From: Leishmania donovani | Lineage: Eukaryota > Euglenozoa > Kinetoplastea > Trypanosomatida > Trypanosomatidae | DNA: 64,000 bases | Reading direction: 5' to 3' | Assembly: GCF_000227135.1 (NCBI RefSeq) | Contig: NC_018258.1 | Location: 378,986 to 442,985, forward strand | In this document: positions 49,896-59,854 of the stretch, piece by piece | Layout: every line of letters starts with the position of its first letter | How positions within the stretch are numbered: the first letter of the stretch is position 1 | Made by a program: the position numbers and the translations under genes | The notes under the pieces: generated by a model | Told to the model about the DNA's origin: nothing | The model's database searches: none | Seen by the model: only the letters and a program-made list of their open reading frames with translations

Positions 49896-52757
49896 CCCGC
49901 AACGCGTCAATGTCTTTGGGCGATGAGGAGAGTGCCCGTAGACAGACGCGGTGATGTCCGGGGAAAGACACCAACAAAGAAAAAAGAGCCGTGAAAAAAA
50001 AAAACAGGGAAAAAACATAAACGGCCATCAAGAGAACTGAGGAGAACGCCAAGACAAGCAGAAAGAGGGGGGAGACGACGAGATAGCCGGAGAACAGCAG
50101 AAGCGAAGAGCGGCACCTCTGTGCTGCGTGCGTCGACGGCCACGCGTGACTCACTTTCGAAAAGGGAGGTGAGTAACGGGGAGGTCCGCACGGCAGCCGG
50201 CCGACCACAGAGAAAGAGATATAGAGAGTGAGAGAATGAGGAGAGTGCACGCAGAAGCAGAAAAGATGAAAGGCCCACACGCAGCAACGATCAAGCAAGC
50301 ACACACAAACAAAAAAAAACGAAAATCAAGAAATGAAAGAGCCGCACGGGAGTGAGAGCCAGCGACAGGAGAGCATAGAAAACAGAAAGTCGGAGCGCTC
50401 ACACTGCTGGAGCGAGTCGGGGGGCGCCTCGGAGTGACGATTGAGAGAGAGGGACTTAGTTACGGGGTAAGGAGAAGAGGGAGTGGGGGTAGGGTGTGTG
50501 GGCGGATGGGCGGACGCAAGGAGACGCCAAGCGATGTCGGGATGATGGAGAGACACGTGGAAGCACAAGAAAGGAAAACTCGAAACCCAAGAAGAAAAAC
50601 CCTGCACAGAAATGTGAAGAAACAAAAGGATATTTGGAAAAGCGAAGAAGTGCGGGCAGAATAAACGGGAGAGGGCAGAGTAAGAAGAGTCCCACAGACG
50701 CCTTGCTGCAGCGATGGCTCCACGTTCTCTCTCTTCCGCGGAAGCGGTGAACGGCGACAGACGCACAGACAGAGAGAGATGGAGGGAGCGAGGGATGTGG
50801 GCCGTTAAGGAAGAAGAGAAGAGAATACCAAGAACACGCAAGAAGAAGCAGATGGGAAGGATAAAAGGTGGCGCACGACAAGCGGATTGAAAACCTGTTG
50901 TGCTGCTGCGGAGGGGGGAGGGAGAGAGAGAGTGGGGGAGACCGGAATACAGAAGAAGAGGAGGACGGGCAACCTACAAGACGCACACAAAGAAAGGGGG
51001 GACAACAGTCACAGACGACCTCAAAGAAAAACAAAAATAAAAACAACAACAGGTGTGCAGTGCCTCACCTCTTGCTTCGATTTCCAAGCTGCTCAGTTTG
51101 CCTGCTCGTTATGTGTTGATAATAGTCTTTTGTTTTTCGTTAGTGTGATGCTACTCTCCCGGTGGTGGACCCTCATCAGTCCCCACCACCACCACCATAG
51201 ATATATATCTGGCGTTTTCGCCGCGCCCAGAGTCGGTGGATAGAACCGCGCGCCCGAACACGCCCGGCGGTACGAAGAAAGCCGTGGAAGAGGTGTGAAG
51301 GAGAGATGAAACGGCAAACGGATGCTTAGGGTGTATATAGGCCCATATACACATATATACGTATGGATGTATCGGTCTATGGACTGCTCGTGCCGCTGAC
51401 TGCTTATCTGCACTTGGAGGGGTGATGAAATGCAGAAAGCAAAAACGTTTCCAAGGCAGAGGAGACGGCCTCTACACAAGCACCGTCGCGGCACACAGAG
51501 TTTCAGTGGCCCCAAATCGAAGATGACACAAGAGAGAGCAGCCTCAAGCGCGGACTTACAGGAGAGGGATGTTGCAGCCGTGTGAGGAGCGCCGCAGGTC
51601 TCCGACGTGCATGCAAAAGAGAAAGAAAAAACGAACAGCACCACACGAAAATAGGCGGAAGGAAAGGGCGTTTACCAGTCTGCGTGCAACGTGTTTTCCA
51701 CGTTGGCGTGCACCCTAGCCCACCTTCTCTCCTGCTGGAGCGACGAGAGGCAGCGGGAGACAGGGTGGGTGAAGCGCAGAGATCGTTATCTGTGGCTGCC
51801 TCTACACGCGGAGGCGGCAGGCCGACACACGAAAGAAGTGAGACGAGGAAAGGGGAAAAAGAGAAATAGCGGCTACAAGTATGGCTTGAAACTCCTCCTC
51901 CTCTACCACGAGAGATGGGAGGGAGGGGAAAGAAAGACAGCGTAGGCTCCCCTGCAGCGGAGCTAGCAATCTACACACGCGCGCGACAGGGCTTCCACGT
52001 GCACAGACACACACGATACGCTAAAAAATGTGCAGATGAACCACAAGAGCAAACGAAGGGAAACTGCACTTCCGCTGTGTGCAACCGAAAGGCAGCAACT
52101 CTGTGGTGGTGCACTGTGCGTGACGAGTGCGTATCACTGCAAGGCGGGCGTGCCCTGTATGCGGTGTCGAGAACGGGAACAAGTGGATGGTACGTGAAAG
52201 GAAGAAGGGCAGGAAAGAATAGGTGGAGATTAGAAAAAGGGGAGCACTCGTACCGCAGCCATACATCGGTACTCGGGCTCTGCAAACACCATCAGTAAAC
52301 CACTTCTGTGGGTGATGGGGCTGTTTGCCCTTGTTCAGCCAGCCCTGCGACCGGCTTGTCTGCAGCGACAGTAGGCGCCTGATAGGAGGTAGGCGAGTTG
52401 CTGCCCGTTGGCCCTCTGTGCTCTTTGTTCGTATCGTTTTTTTTTGTCGAAGTCCAGTGATCCGTGATGCAGACATCTCGCACCTCTCTCTTCGCTTTCG
52501 CAGTGACGGTGATAGGCCGCTCGCACATGCCCACAAATGGCACTCACGCAGCGTAGCGGGTAACGAACAACGCCGGAAAGAGAAGGTGGGCAAGCATTCA
52601 CAACAAAAACAAAACAATAAGAACGCCTACAAGGTGCCTGTGTCCTCACATCACAGCGTGCGAACACCCCCTGAGCCGTGCACGCGGAAAGAGTCGATTC
52701 TTCCGCTACACGGATAGAGCCGGCAGCAGAATCGCATTCGATGTACCGCTAGAGCCC
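49896..52757. other. 2.9-kb gene-poor stretch
   Basis: This lies between the hypothetical gene at 47979 and the arrestin-like pseudogene. It is purine-rich on plus from 49960 to 51060, with a short CCACCACCACC run followed by TA repeats at 51183-51210. A doubtful small frame lies at 52292-52528. The longer minus frames are Phe/Leu/Ser-rich and look accidental. Confidence 0.55.
52292..52528 (-). CDS. Possible small protein (78 residues), doubtful
   Basis: An ATG at 52528 (MCERPITVTAKAKREVRDVC) opens 78 codons ending PSPTEVVY. Upstream on the minus strand lie T-rich and pyrimidine-rich tracts (about 52575-52625), then AG about 15 nt before the ATG. Composition is protein-like and unlike the low-complexity frames around it. 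Against it, G/C at the third codon position is only about 58%, the frame includes an A7 run, and no family is recognised. It directly follows the arrestin-like pseudogene, so it could also be debris. Confidence 0.3.
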   Translation of the reverse strand: MCERPITVTAKAKREVRDVCITDHWTSTKKNDTNKEHRGPTGSNSPTSYQAPTVAADKPVAGLAEQGQTAPSPTEVVY

Positions 52758-54235
52758 CTACGAGGCCGGTTCACTGCAACGCGTCTGAGATGCTCGCCGC
52801 AACGCAGTGCGGAAGCCGTGGCACCAGAGCGGTGCGTCGAGGGCCGCCATCGCGGGTGGCTCCAACGAAGTCGCTCGCATGGCATGGTGCATATCTCGCT
52901 TGTTAGTTCGACCGCACGGAAGTGCAGCTAAGGTCAGCTCCCCTACAGGAGGCGCCGAGCCCACCAGCACTCGCCCAATCAGCTCCACCTCCTCGAACTC
53001 GCTAAAGGCCCGCCCCACATAAGCAGCCCCCGGCTCCGCACGAGTCACGGCGTGCACTTCGAGACCAGATGACCTCATAGCGGCCACCGGGTTGTCGCGT
53101 ACCGCCAGCACCTGTGTGCGCCCTGATATCGTACCCGGAATCCCGGAGGCGACCGTATGAATAAGGTTCCCCTCAAAGAGAACGTCGCGCGTCGTCCTCC
53201 ACGCCTCGTCTATCTCAAACCGCAGCACCGGAGCTAGAGAGATGCATACACCACGCAGAAGTTTGCCAGAGGTGTTCGAGACCACCTTACACTGCACGCC
53301 AAAAACGTTCTGTCCAACCTGAAACGGCAACGCCTCTAGAGTGAGTTGAACCTTGAGCTCGCGGGCCCGTGGCGAAGCACGAGCATACGAGCTCATAGAC
53401 GGGACAACGCAGGCAAGCGCCGTTCCAGAAGCAGCGGGCAGCGTCCCTGCAACGGCTTGACTTGTTGGTGGGCTTCATCTGTGCCTGGCCAACGCCGCGA
53501 GTCTGCGGCGCCTCGGTGACGCATCGATTGCAGGGCAGTGGCAGGATCGCTCCGGCATGAAAGTCCCTCAGAGCAGATGTCAACTCTTTTCGGTTTAGTC
53601 CTCAGACGTACAGCCGCACGTAGGAATGCAGGGCGGCCTGTGCGTTGCTATACTGCCCATCCTAGACGCGAGTAAAAGGGTCGAAAAACTCGGCGGCCGT
53701 GACGCTGGCAGCAGGTAGCCGAGCGGGTACATGTAGCGGCTGGCTGGGAACCGGACAAAGACGCCTTCGGCAGCCGCCACCTGCGACAGAATCGAAGGAG
53801 CGATTCTGTCGCACCATGCCAGGGCAGAGCTAGGTGCTTTCACGGCAGCGCAACGTGCTGGCCGCATCGTCGTCGCTTCCGCGGGGGTCGTCGTCCTTGG
53901 CAACGCGTCAGTGAGCGTCGCTGCCTTGATCCGCTCGGGCATCTGCACGCGGTTGGCGTTAGTGCGGGGACGACGACTTTGTTGCCTCCCCGAGGATCGG
54001 CGTCTTCTGCATGAGCAGCGGGCACGCCATTGCGGCCGCCCCTCCATAACGCGTGCCCCTGCCGGCTAATGCTATATTGCACACTGCGAGTTTCGGACTG
54101 CCTCACCTGGTCCACGAGCGCGTGGACTTCCGCCTCGACGCTGACCTTCAGGTATATGCTTCCCACTTCAAACGGAATGGCAGCGTCCATGATAAGGCGC
54201 GTCTCCCACGGCATCACCGGCGCCGCAGTGCTCAT
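52758..54235 (-). pseudogene. Arrestin-like (ARRDC-type) gene, broken by frameshifts
   Basis: Pieces of one arrestin fold occur in the right order on the minus strand but in different frames. Piece 1, from the ATG at 54235: IPFEVGSIYLKVSVEAEVHA, resembling the N-domain strand before the usual G-A-x-V-x-W. Piece 2, near 54035-53960 in a second frame: CPLLMQKTPILGEATKSSS. Piece 3, about 53960-53640 in a third frame, includes VFVRFPASRYMYPLGYLLPA followed by SRPPSFST; this matches the arrestin signature of a Pro-rich LPPSF end to the N-domain. Piece 4, 53660-53602 in the second frame again: GQYSNAQAALHSYVRLYV, then a stop. Piece 5 is an open C-domain at 53396-52758: LKVQLTLEALPFQVGQNVFG, then VVSNTSGKLLRGVCISLAPV. 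Further stops lie at 53595 and 53580. Arrestin-fold proteins act as trafficking adaptors. The homology is my reading of the motifs. The 212-codon C-domain frame could still be translated alone. Confidence 0.65.
53782..53813. repeat. Perfect 13-bp inverted repeat (hairpin)
   Basis: TGCGACAGAATCG (53782-53794) and CGATTCTGTCGCA (53801-53813) are exact reverse complements separated by the 6-nt loop AAGGAG. The hairpin lies within the arrestin-like pseudogene. Confidence 0.95.
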
Positions 54236-54632
54236 GCGCGAGACGGAGCGGCAGTAATGGGCGCGCTGAGCAGCGTCAAACCAAGAATCGATTCACGGGA
54301 GATGTCAGCACACTGAGAAGGTCGTCATCTGCACTCCCCCCGCACACCCACCCCACGCTGAAGTACTCTTCTGTGGCCCGGAGAGGAGGAGAGTAATCCA
54401 GAGTTGCGGCAATACGAGGCAGGGCACTCAGGGCAAGCAACAATCGAGTGTAGAGAAAGAGGCGTGTGCAGAGCCATGGGCAGTGGCGGCGGCAGCAGTT
54501 GTTCGCATACGCAAAAGCCGTCCCATCGAGCATCCGTTGCTTCGCTCTCCGACTCTTATCTGGGCGACGCTCGTCTGCAGAAGGAGATTTTTGATTCCTT
54601 GTTGCGCTTCTTCTTTCTACATCGCAACATGG
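54236..54632. other. Intergenic stretch between pseudogene and SIDER-like element
   Basis: About 400 bp. It may hold the eroded start of the arrestin-like gene; short protein-like stretches in other frames near 54240-54300 are not decisive. Nothing else was recognised. Confidence 0.45.
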
Positions 54633-55155
54633 GCCAAACTCCACCCGGACTGCCACAGCCCCCCATCGCCTGGTGCGGAGAAGCGCTCGTAGACACACGC
54701 CTTACAGCAGTGCGCCGACTCAGCCATCGGAGCACGGTCTCCGCTTCAAGCGCTGCCCACGACACACCTCACAGCCGCTCCCTCCTCAAGCCGGCAGTCA
54801 CGCCTTGCACCTCTCTCTGGGTGAAACGCGGACGCCCCACACCAGCAGGGCAGCAGCGGCTGGGTAAAATACGCCCGAGTCAAGCTGGCACACCCTGCCC
54901 ATCACATCGATGGCACAAGCGCGTCCACTGTCGCAGGTCCCTTCGACGCGACGCCAGCCAGGACCTCACTGCCGACGTCAGTAGCCGTGCATCGCTCTGA
55001 CCTCTCCCTACGTAGGTAGGTGCGCCGCCCTGCCACCACCAGAAGTAGCTCAGCGCCTGGCAGGGGGATGGAGGGGAGGAGGGCTGCTTGGCTTCCGCCC
55101 ACGTACAGAGTGGGGGGCAGGGAAATGGGGGCACTGAAGCCTGAAATACCACGCA
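54633..55155 (-). mobile_element. SIDER-like retroposon (copy A3)
   Basis: Positions 54633-55141 (509 bp) read identical to 36084-36592. The following bases (TGAAATACCACG) resemble the end of copy A1 (TGAGATCCCACG), so this copy extends further at its 5' end than A2. It lies about 560 bp beyond the stop codon of the CFAP300-like gene, in the same orientation. Confidence 0.75.
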
Positions 55156-55713
55156 CGGAGATGTGTCACAACCCCCTTCGTCGTGGGCGCATGTCGCTAG
55201 AGAAACGACAAAACACGACTGAAGCACACACCCAATCGCCATCACGCCAGGGCGACGGAAAGGTGACGAAGACGCGGAGACTACGGCCGGCAGAGAGCGG
55301 AGCCCCGCGCCACGTGCCGCCGCTTCTGTGCACGTGGAGACCCGGACAATCGTGCCCTTCTCTCAAACGAAGAAGGAGCGCCCCTCTCTTTCAGAGAGGC
55401 TCGTATCGGCACGTGCGCGCGCATCGAGCACCGTGTAACGGAGAGGCGAGCGCCTCCGCACCGCTACAAAAAAGCGCAGCTGAGAAGGCGAATAGGAAGG
55501 AGCCAACGTGCCTATGCGGTGTTCTCCGCTGGGCGGAGGCGAAGGCGAGGAGAACTGCTGCCCTGCTCTGGAGAACAGAGAGAGAGACCGCCTCCCAGTG
55601 AGAGCCATGCCCGCCAGTCAAGGTGTGAAGAACGACAGGGAGGCGATCTTTCTCTTTCCACGCTCGTGAGTGAGTCCGCCCGTAGCACGAGAGAGGACAT
55701 CGCCCGTCCCGCG
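55156..55713 (-). other. 3' flank of the CFAP300-like gene
   Basis: About 560 bp between the stop at 55714 and the SIDER-like element. No coding signal was recognised. Confidence 0.5.
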
Positions 55714-56859
55714 TCAGCACCGATGATACCAAACGGTTGCAGTTTGCTCCGACGGATTCACCGCTACGTAGCAGTAGTTCAGGTTGCTTGGGTGCACGCC
55801 ATCGCTACGAGGAAACAGCGTCATCCCTGGCGCTGTGATGACTTGATAAACAGAAGTGCCCACTACAGCGTGGTACCGAACTGAGGCGCTGTTAGGCTCC
55901 TCCAACGCCGCCACATCACCATCAGCCTCTTGCTCAGTTGCTTCGACAACGTGAAGCGACTTGACAAGGCGGCGATACAGCTCTCGCGCCGCATCCAAGT
56001 ACACGGCCGCGTCGTCGTCAAACTGGTTCAGGGGCCCACTACCGGCGACCAGTCGCCACACAACGTGATACAGGAACTCCTCGCGCGACTCTTTGCCGAA
56101 CACGCCACGCAACTGCCGCATTGGAAGTCTCGCACCACTCATCGAGCCCCACATATCATCATCGTCAGTGTCGGTATCTTCCCGGCTGCTCGCGTCGTAG
56201 AGCTCGCCGCACTCTCCTTTGGCCTGTGCGACTGGGCGGCTGTGAGCCCGCAGAAAGAGCGCTCGCAGCTCATCACTGATGACCTCGCCGTGAGGCAGAA
56301 GCTCCTCCGCGCGTTTCACAGTTGGCAGGAAGTATACGGGCTGATTGGCATCTCGCACAGTTGCACCATCCACATCGCGCAGAACCTGTCGCACAACCTT
56401 CGCATCTACGAGGCCGTGGCGCAACGGCTCGAGCGTCGTCCAGCGGCACGTCAGAGGACGGAACTGGAGCTCGTTAGCCCCCAAGACGCTCTGTGCATGA
56501 TGGGCGTCATCGCCCACTAGATCAGAGCGCACGCACGGGGCCGCAAACAGGCTGCGCAGAAAGTCTGCAGCAACACCGTCATGAAAGCGAAGCGCGACAG
56601 CAGAGACAGTCGCAGCGGCTGCGTTCGCAGCTCGACATGAGGATGGCGAGGCTACAGGTTGTGCGGACAACGTTCCCTCCGTGAAAGAGGGCACCTCGCT
56701 GGGGCAGCGGTACCGGTACGTATGCATGTTCCACTCCCCTAGTCGCAGGAGGCCCCACTTCATGAAGAGGCTTTTGTACGGCTCTGCATCACTGAAGGAG
56801 GCGCACGCCGACACATCAGCTGCCGCCGATGAAGGCGCAGCCTGCTCGAAGACAAACAT
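55714..56859 (-). CDS. CFAP300: CFAP300-like flagellar dynein-arm assembly factor
   Basis: 381 residues from a true ATG at 56859 (MFVFEQAAPSSAAADV). Several blocks align with animal CFAP300 (C11orf70). Near the N-terminus is KWGLLRLGEWNMHTYRYRC. In the middle VISDELRALFL corresponds to ISDELRRVLL. At residues 259-300 REEFLYHVVWRL and VYLDAARELYRRLV correspond to REEFLFCLFKHL and YLETTKLIYKDLV. At the C-terminus NYCYVAVNPSEQTATVWYHRC corresponds to SYFIVDPIRRHLHVLYHCY. The human protein has about 267 residues; the extra length here is in Ala/Ser-rich and Asp-rich insertions (for example DTDTDDDD). Known role: a cytoplasmic factor needed to assemble or deliver axonemal dynein arms, linked to primary ciliary dyskinesia. 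The inference here is dynein arm assembly for the parasite flagellum. It is unrelated to its neighbours, as is usual in trypanosomatid units. Confidence 0.8.
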   Translation of the reverse strand: MFVFEQAAPSSAAADVSACASFSDAEPYKSLFMKWGLLRLGEWNMHTYRYRCPSEVPSFTEGTLSAQPVASPSSCRAANAAAATVSAVALRFHDGVAADFLRSLFAAPCVRSDLVGDDAHHAQSVLGANELQFRPLTCRWTTLEPLRHGLVDAKVVRQVLRDVDGATVRDANQPVYFLPTVKRAEELLPHGEVISDELRALFLRAHSRPVAQAKGECGELYDASSREDTDTDDDDMWGSMSGARLPMRQLRGVFGKESREEFLYHVVWRLVAGSGPLNQFDDDAAVYLDAARELYRRLVKSLHVVEATEQEADGDVAALEEPNSASVRYHAVVGTSVYQVITAPGMTLFPRSDGVHPSNLNYCYVAVNPSEQTATVWYHRC

Positions 56860-57614
56860 GACGGAAGGTCAAGGTGAATGAGCACACGATTGCAGCTGCA
56901 GCTTCGCTTCTGCGTTCTTTGCCTTTTTTTTTCGCAGTGGCGGTGGGGGACTGATGTGAGGGTCACAGCGGTCCGCGCAGACAAGCGGGTGAGGGATGGG
57001 GAAGAGGGGGATTGGCGGGCAGAACGAGGAGAAGAGACATAGAGACGTGCTGTCGCGTTGGCTGAAGTCAAGAAAAGGGAGGAGACGAGGCACCTGCCTT
57101 CGCACACGTCACAAGGCCGGGAGGTCGGCCTTGGCACGTGGCGGCACGCACGCATGGTGGCTCTCTTTTCAGCATGCATCCAAAATGCAGCACAAAGGTA
57201 TGTGGGCGACGATACACAACGGCGCTGCTTTTGGGGTGTATGCCCATCATGCAGCATTTTCTTCTTTTGTTTCTGACAGCGCTACTCGAGGCGAAATGGC
57301 AGAGATCAACAAGCTCACGGAAGCACTTCGCCAACAGTGTTTCAGAAGATATGAGTGGGAGGGGGTCCACGACACCTAGAACAGCACAATCTGTTGGCTT
57401 TGACGGCCGTGCGCACACTTGTGATGCTGTGCATTAAAGGGCCCCACCCCTTTCGCATACGGGCAGCCGTCCTGGAGAAGCGAGTGTACCACACAGGATG
57501 AACACTACGCTCACCCGCCCGATTCGGTCAGGATGCTGACGCAAGGTTGCGCAGACGCGCGTGCTGATGCTCACGCGCCCTCGCGGCCGCCGGACACTCA
57601 CGCCTGCTTCCTTC
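56860..57614. other. Intergenic stretch between p24 and CFAP300-like genes
   Basis: About 750 bp: the 3' flank of the p24 gene at 57615 and the 5' flank of the CFAP300-like gene. Short overlapping frames on both strands, no domain. Confidence 0.55.
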
Positions 57615-58262
57615 TCAAACGTACGTCTTCTTTTCGAGGAGGCGCCGCAGCATAAACAGCTGGAAGCTGAGCATGATCAAGAATGCCAGCACCTGGAAGA
57701 TAGACCACCACAGCACGCGTTCATTCGCACTCTCTACGGTGTCGCGGTGGTCCTTCTGTTGGTTTCGAATCGACACCTGCAACGTCTTCAGCTGCTGCAT
57801 CGACCCCGACAGCGCCCGTATTTTCTGCTCAATCGGATCCAGCTTCGATGCATCCACCGCATAGTTGACGTTTACGGAGGTGCGCAGGTCGAAATTCACA
57901 TTCTTGGACGTAAACAGCGTGTTCGAGTTATCAAAACTGATGATGATGTTGCGGGGCTTGTCGGATGCCGGGACGGAGAAGGCGCCGAAGGCGAGGTCCT
58001 TCCAGTGCATCAGTTCCTCATTCGTGCCGCGATCCTTGATCGAGACGGGCAAGAGGTATTCGGGGTGCAGGGCAAACTGAAAGTGGAGCTCTCGCCCAGC
58101 GCCGAGGCTTTCGGTAATGACAAAAATCTCGCCAGCGTTAATTTCCGTGATCAGCGCCACCGACAGCACCGCTGAAAAGCAAGCGGAAAGGACTAGGGCG
58201 ACGAGCAGTCGAGACACGCCGCCGTCACGCAGCAACGCAGCAGCTACTCTAGTGGATTTCAT
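57615..58262 (-). CDS. p24-family (emp24/gp25L) cargo receptor, delta-like tail
   Basis: 215 residues from the ATG at 58262. Signal peptide at about 1-37. The lumenal GOLD domain is at about 40-130 (GEIFVITESLGAGRELHFQF, then NIIISFDNS). A coiled-coil stem is at about 140-182 (LDPIEQKIRALSGSMQQLKT). The membrane span is at about 184-205 (LWWSIFQVLAFLIMLSFQLF). The cytosolic tail LRRLLEKKTYV has Lys at -5 and -4, like the KKLIE tail of Erv25/TMED10. p24 proteins form heteromers that cycle between ER and Golgi, selecting cargo (notably GPI-anchored proteins) for COPII vesicles and binding COPI through the dilysine tail. The lumenal domain lacks the cysteine pair of many family members. The neighbouring gene at 59225 encodes a second subunit, so the two may pair. 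Confidence 0.92.
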   Translation of the reverse strand: MKSTRVAAALLRDGGVSRLLVALVLSACFSAVLSVALITEINAGEIFVITESLGAGRELHFQFALHPEYLLPVSIKDRGTNEELMHWKDLAFGAFSVPASDKPRNIIISFDNSNTLFTSKNVNFDLRTSVNVNYAVDASKLDPIEQKIRALSGSMQQLKTLQVSIRNQQKDHRDTVESANERVLWWSIFQVLAFLIMLSFQLFMLRRLLEKKTYV

Positions 58263-59224
58263 CTGCGAAACCAGAAGACTCAGGAAAGTGCGGCAACGAA
58301 ATGCGATGGCGTCGCAGAGGCGCCTGAAGTCAGTGCCGGTAAAACGGCCGACGTCGTCAGTGCGAGAAGGAAACGAATGTATCGGGAAAGGATGTACGCA
58401 CTGAACGCAGGCGGAGAGGCGAACTGCGTCCGATTAGCTATGGCTGCCGCGAAGGGTGTGAGCCCAGGGATGGTTACGAGCGCGCCACACCAACGTAAGG
58501 AGGGGGGAAGCGAAAGGGGAACAGTGCGCGAGCAGAAAGGATTAAGGATGGGAGGTGCGCGAGAGCGTGCGTGAGCGCGTGGCATAACGGGACCTTCGGT
58601 GATGAACGGCAGTCGCACATGCAGCAGGAGCCCAGCTTAACGGGGAAAAGAGATTCAGCCGCGTAGCAGTGCCACGGAGGGCTCTTCCTTATTTGCTCTC
58701 TGATCACTGACACGCAGCGCTTCCCTGCGGCGTGCTTGCGGAGGGCTACATCTGCACTTATTGCGGGGACTCACCGTTACACCGCTCTGCAGGTAGCGAG
58801 GGCGTGATGAACATCGGCGGTATGCGAAGACAATCATGAACTTCACACGCTTGACGCCTCCCTCGCGTCTCTTCTACATGGATTTCGAGGGAAAAGGATC
58901 AGGAAGGAGGTGAGCGTACCGAGTGCACTGGTTGAGATGAGCAAAGAAAGAATATGGTGTCGCCGAGACACGCGACAAACAGAAGGGGCGGCAGCAGGGG
59001 AATCCTCGGCAGCGATGTCTTCTTTCTCGGTCGCCCACGCACGCGCCCTCCCCATTTTACGGGCGTCTCGCACCGCTGCAGCAGAGCGAGGCAGCACGGG
59101 CAATCTTGCTAGCACGCCTACGCACAGCATCCCCAACGCGGCGTCGCGTTACCGACATGCTCGCGCCGGCAAGCATCAGAGAAACAAGTCTCTCTCCCTC
59201 CAACGGAGCTTACAACGAGCGCTG
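58263..59224. other. Spacer between the two p24 genes
   Basis: About 960 bp. A 95-codon minus frame at 58843-59130 encodes a possible membrane segment (HILSLLISTSALGTLTSFLI) but lacks a pyrimidine tract upstream, so I do not call it. Otherwise nothing was recognised. Confidence 0.5.
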
Positions 59225-59854
59225 TCAGATGGTGCGACGCTTCTCCACAAAACTCCGCAGCAGCCACAACTGGCCACCCGCTGCAACAAAGAAGCTCACG
59301 ACCTGCATGATGGACCACCAGTGCACTCGCTCATTCGCGTGCTCGACAAGGGCGCGGTGGTCCTTCTGGTTGTAGCGAATCAACTCCTGTAGTTTGCGCA
59401 GGGTCTGCATCTTTTCGAAGAGTGTCTGCACCTTCTTTTCGATTGGGTCTATCTCCTCCTCCCGAACGCCCCGGGTCGGGTCGGGGATGACGCGGATCTC
59501 GAAGCTCACACTACTAAGCGCCAGCAGCGACTGGGAGTTGTCGAACTCAAAGACTAGGTGGCGTGTCTTGTCCGTCGATGGGAGATTGAGATACCCTTGT
59601 GGGCTGTCCTTCCACGCCTGCAGCACATCTCCCGTTTCGCGGCATCGAATGCGGACGGGAAAAACAAAGTCAGGGTTCATGTAGAATGCGAACACCAAAT
59701 TGTTGCCTGGTGGCACAATATCGGTGACGGAGAAAACCTCGGTCGCCTCGACACCGACAGCGATCGCAGACGCAGGAGCAGCGGCGGTAGCTACCAGAGC
59801 TCCCACTAGCAACACCAGCACCGACACGGACAGCAACGCACCACGTCTCTTCAT
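59225..59854 (-). CDS. p24-family (emp24/gp25L) cargo receptor, beta-like tail
   Basis: 209 residues from the ATG at 59854 (MKRRGALLSVSVLVLLVGAL). The open frame further upstream translates a CA repeat and is UTR. Signal peptide at about 1-30. The GOLD domain is at about 35-122 (EVFSVTDIVPPGNNLVFAFY). The coiled stem is at about 133-175 (EIDPIEKKVQTLFEKMQTLR). The membrane span is at about 178-199. The tail RSFVEKRRTI resembles the KSFFEAKKLV tail of TMED2/Emp24, with Arg-Arg in place of Lys-Lys at -4 and -3. The role is as for the partner gene downstream, with which it shares the pattern NQKDHR-(T/A)-(L/V)-E-x-ANERV just before the span. It has a single lumenal cysteine (Cys71), so no intramolecular disulfide there. 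Confidence 0.92.
   Translation of the reverse strand: MKRRGALLSVSVLVLLVGALVATAAAPASAIAVGVEATEVFSVTDIVPPGNNLVFAFYMNPDFVFPVRIRCRETGDVLQAWKDSPQGYLNLPSTDKTRHLVFEFDNSQSLLALSSVSFEIRVIPDPTRGVREEEIDPIEKKVQTLFEKMQTLRKLQELIRYNQKDHRALVEHANERVHWWSIMQVVSFFVAAGGQLWLLRSFVEKRRTI

Noticed and set aside
58843..59130. 95-codon minus frame with a possible membrane segment between the p24 genes
   Set aside because: No pyrimidine tract upstream to make a separate mRNA, and no family; more likely spacer.
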